From Pedobacter cryoconitis (GTDB taxonomy: Bacteria; Bacteroidota; Bacteroidia; Sphingobacteriales; Sphingobacteriaceae), in contig NZ_JACHCC010000003.1 of NCBI RefSeq assembly GCF_014207135.1, positions 408,701 to 472,700 on the forward strand: 64,000 nt of DNA, in the 5' to 3' direction. Under the pieces are notes generated by a model. That model searched no databases, was not told the origin of the DNA, and worked only from the letters and a program-made list of their open reading frames with translations. The translations under genes and the position numbers were made by a program. Positions 63,785 to 64,000 of this stretch are shown here, in pieces. Within the stretch, counting starts at the first letter, position 1; every line of letters starts with the position of its first letter.

Positions 63785-64000
63785 TTATTCGCATTTTAAT
63801 GCATCTACGGGTGTTGCTTTAGCTACTTTAATGGATTGTACACTAACAGTGAGTATCGCAATAAGAAGTGACAAACCAATGGCTATGGCAAAGGGCAGAA
63901 CAGTGATACCCACATTAAATTCAAAGGTTGATAACCATCTGTTTGTAATGATATAAGCCAGGGGAAAAGCAATCAGATTAGCAATAGCTACCAATTTAAG
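63785..64000 (-). CDS. MacB/FtsX-like permease, C-terminal end (N-terminus beyond window)
   Basis: The minus frame is open from the window end to the stop at 63785 (72 codons including stop). No true start is present; the TTG at 63994 is internal. The residues (KLVAIANLIAFPLAYII, then LPFAIAIGLSLLIAILTVSV, ending ATPVDALKCE) match the last about 70 residues of the preceding permease with only a few changes. It is therefore a second, adjacent copy of the same permease family. Confidence 0.88.
   Translation of the reverse strand, partial: LKLVAIANLIAFPLAYIITNRWLSTFEFNVGITVLPFAIAIGLSLLIAILTVSVQSIKVAKATPVDALKCE

Overview
The window is bacterial chromosome from a Bacteroidota species, most likely the Sphingobacteriaceae and probably Pedobacter. 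The reasons are a SusC/SusD pair, large Rhs-like secreted proteins, AT-rich intergenic DNA, Bacteroidota-type promoters (TTG, about 20 bp, TAnnTTTG) and an rpsO-pnp pair typical of the phylum. No phage, integrase, transposase or CRISPR array was seen. The genus is an inference from protein style only.

Layout: (1) 1-7.9 kb, a phosphoester/lipid-flavoured scavenging region: a truncated CehA/McbA-type PHP hydrolase, a SusC/SusD pair, a Ca2+-dependent PI-PLC-like hydrolase and a YceI protein. (2) 8.0-11.2 kb, two tandem RemB/Wzi-like outer-membrane proteins. (3) 11.7-23.6 kb, two adjacent efflux operons. An AraC regulator precedes a DevABC/MacB-like ABC exporter with its own TolC, a barrel protein and a DUF2141 protein. 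Next come a frameshifted flavodoxin and a MarR regulator, divergent from an EmrAB-TolC system. The MarR/Emr intergenic region holds a long palindrome with the promoter built into it. (4) 23.6-26.5 kb, a lipoprotein, an ArsR-like regulator divergent from a flavin reductase across a 36-bp perfect palindrome, and a ThuA protein. (5) 26.9-38.3 kb, the most unusual block: an OmpH/Skp-like protein, a lipoprotein, a 1768-residue SpvB/Tc-like secreted protein, an Rhs protein with a C-terminal domain I do not recognise, and two small envelope proteins that could be immunity factors.

(6) 38.4-43.0 kb, a small periplasmic protein, a lipid A-type acyltransferase, a GH18 lipoprotein and a DUF4091/GH123-like glycosidase, with a 33-bp-arm hairpin made of 11-bp units between the last two. 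(7) 43.0-48.1 kb, a ClC channel operon, two Crp/Fnr regulators, a small membrane protein and a VOC protein; ATATTGTTT motifs cluster around the first regulator. (8) 48.2-58.8 kb, housekeeping: tRNA-Ser(UGA) next to GC-rich hairpins, BrkB, thioesterases, mltG, a PASTA protein, ddl, a Crp regulator, DUF983, MATE, rpsO and pnp. (9) 58.8-64.0 kb, a large hairpin, an S41 peptidase flanked by short direct repeats, and two tandem MacB/FtsX-like permeases, the last cut by the window end.

The best candidates for something new are the Rhs/SpvB-like cassette and its unknown C-terminal domain, the 11-bp-unit hairpin at 41.0 kb, the palindromic operators at 19.3 and 25.0 kb, and the motif cluster around the cysteine-rich Crp/Fnr gene.
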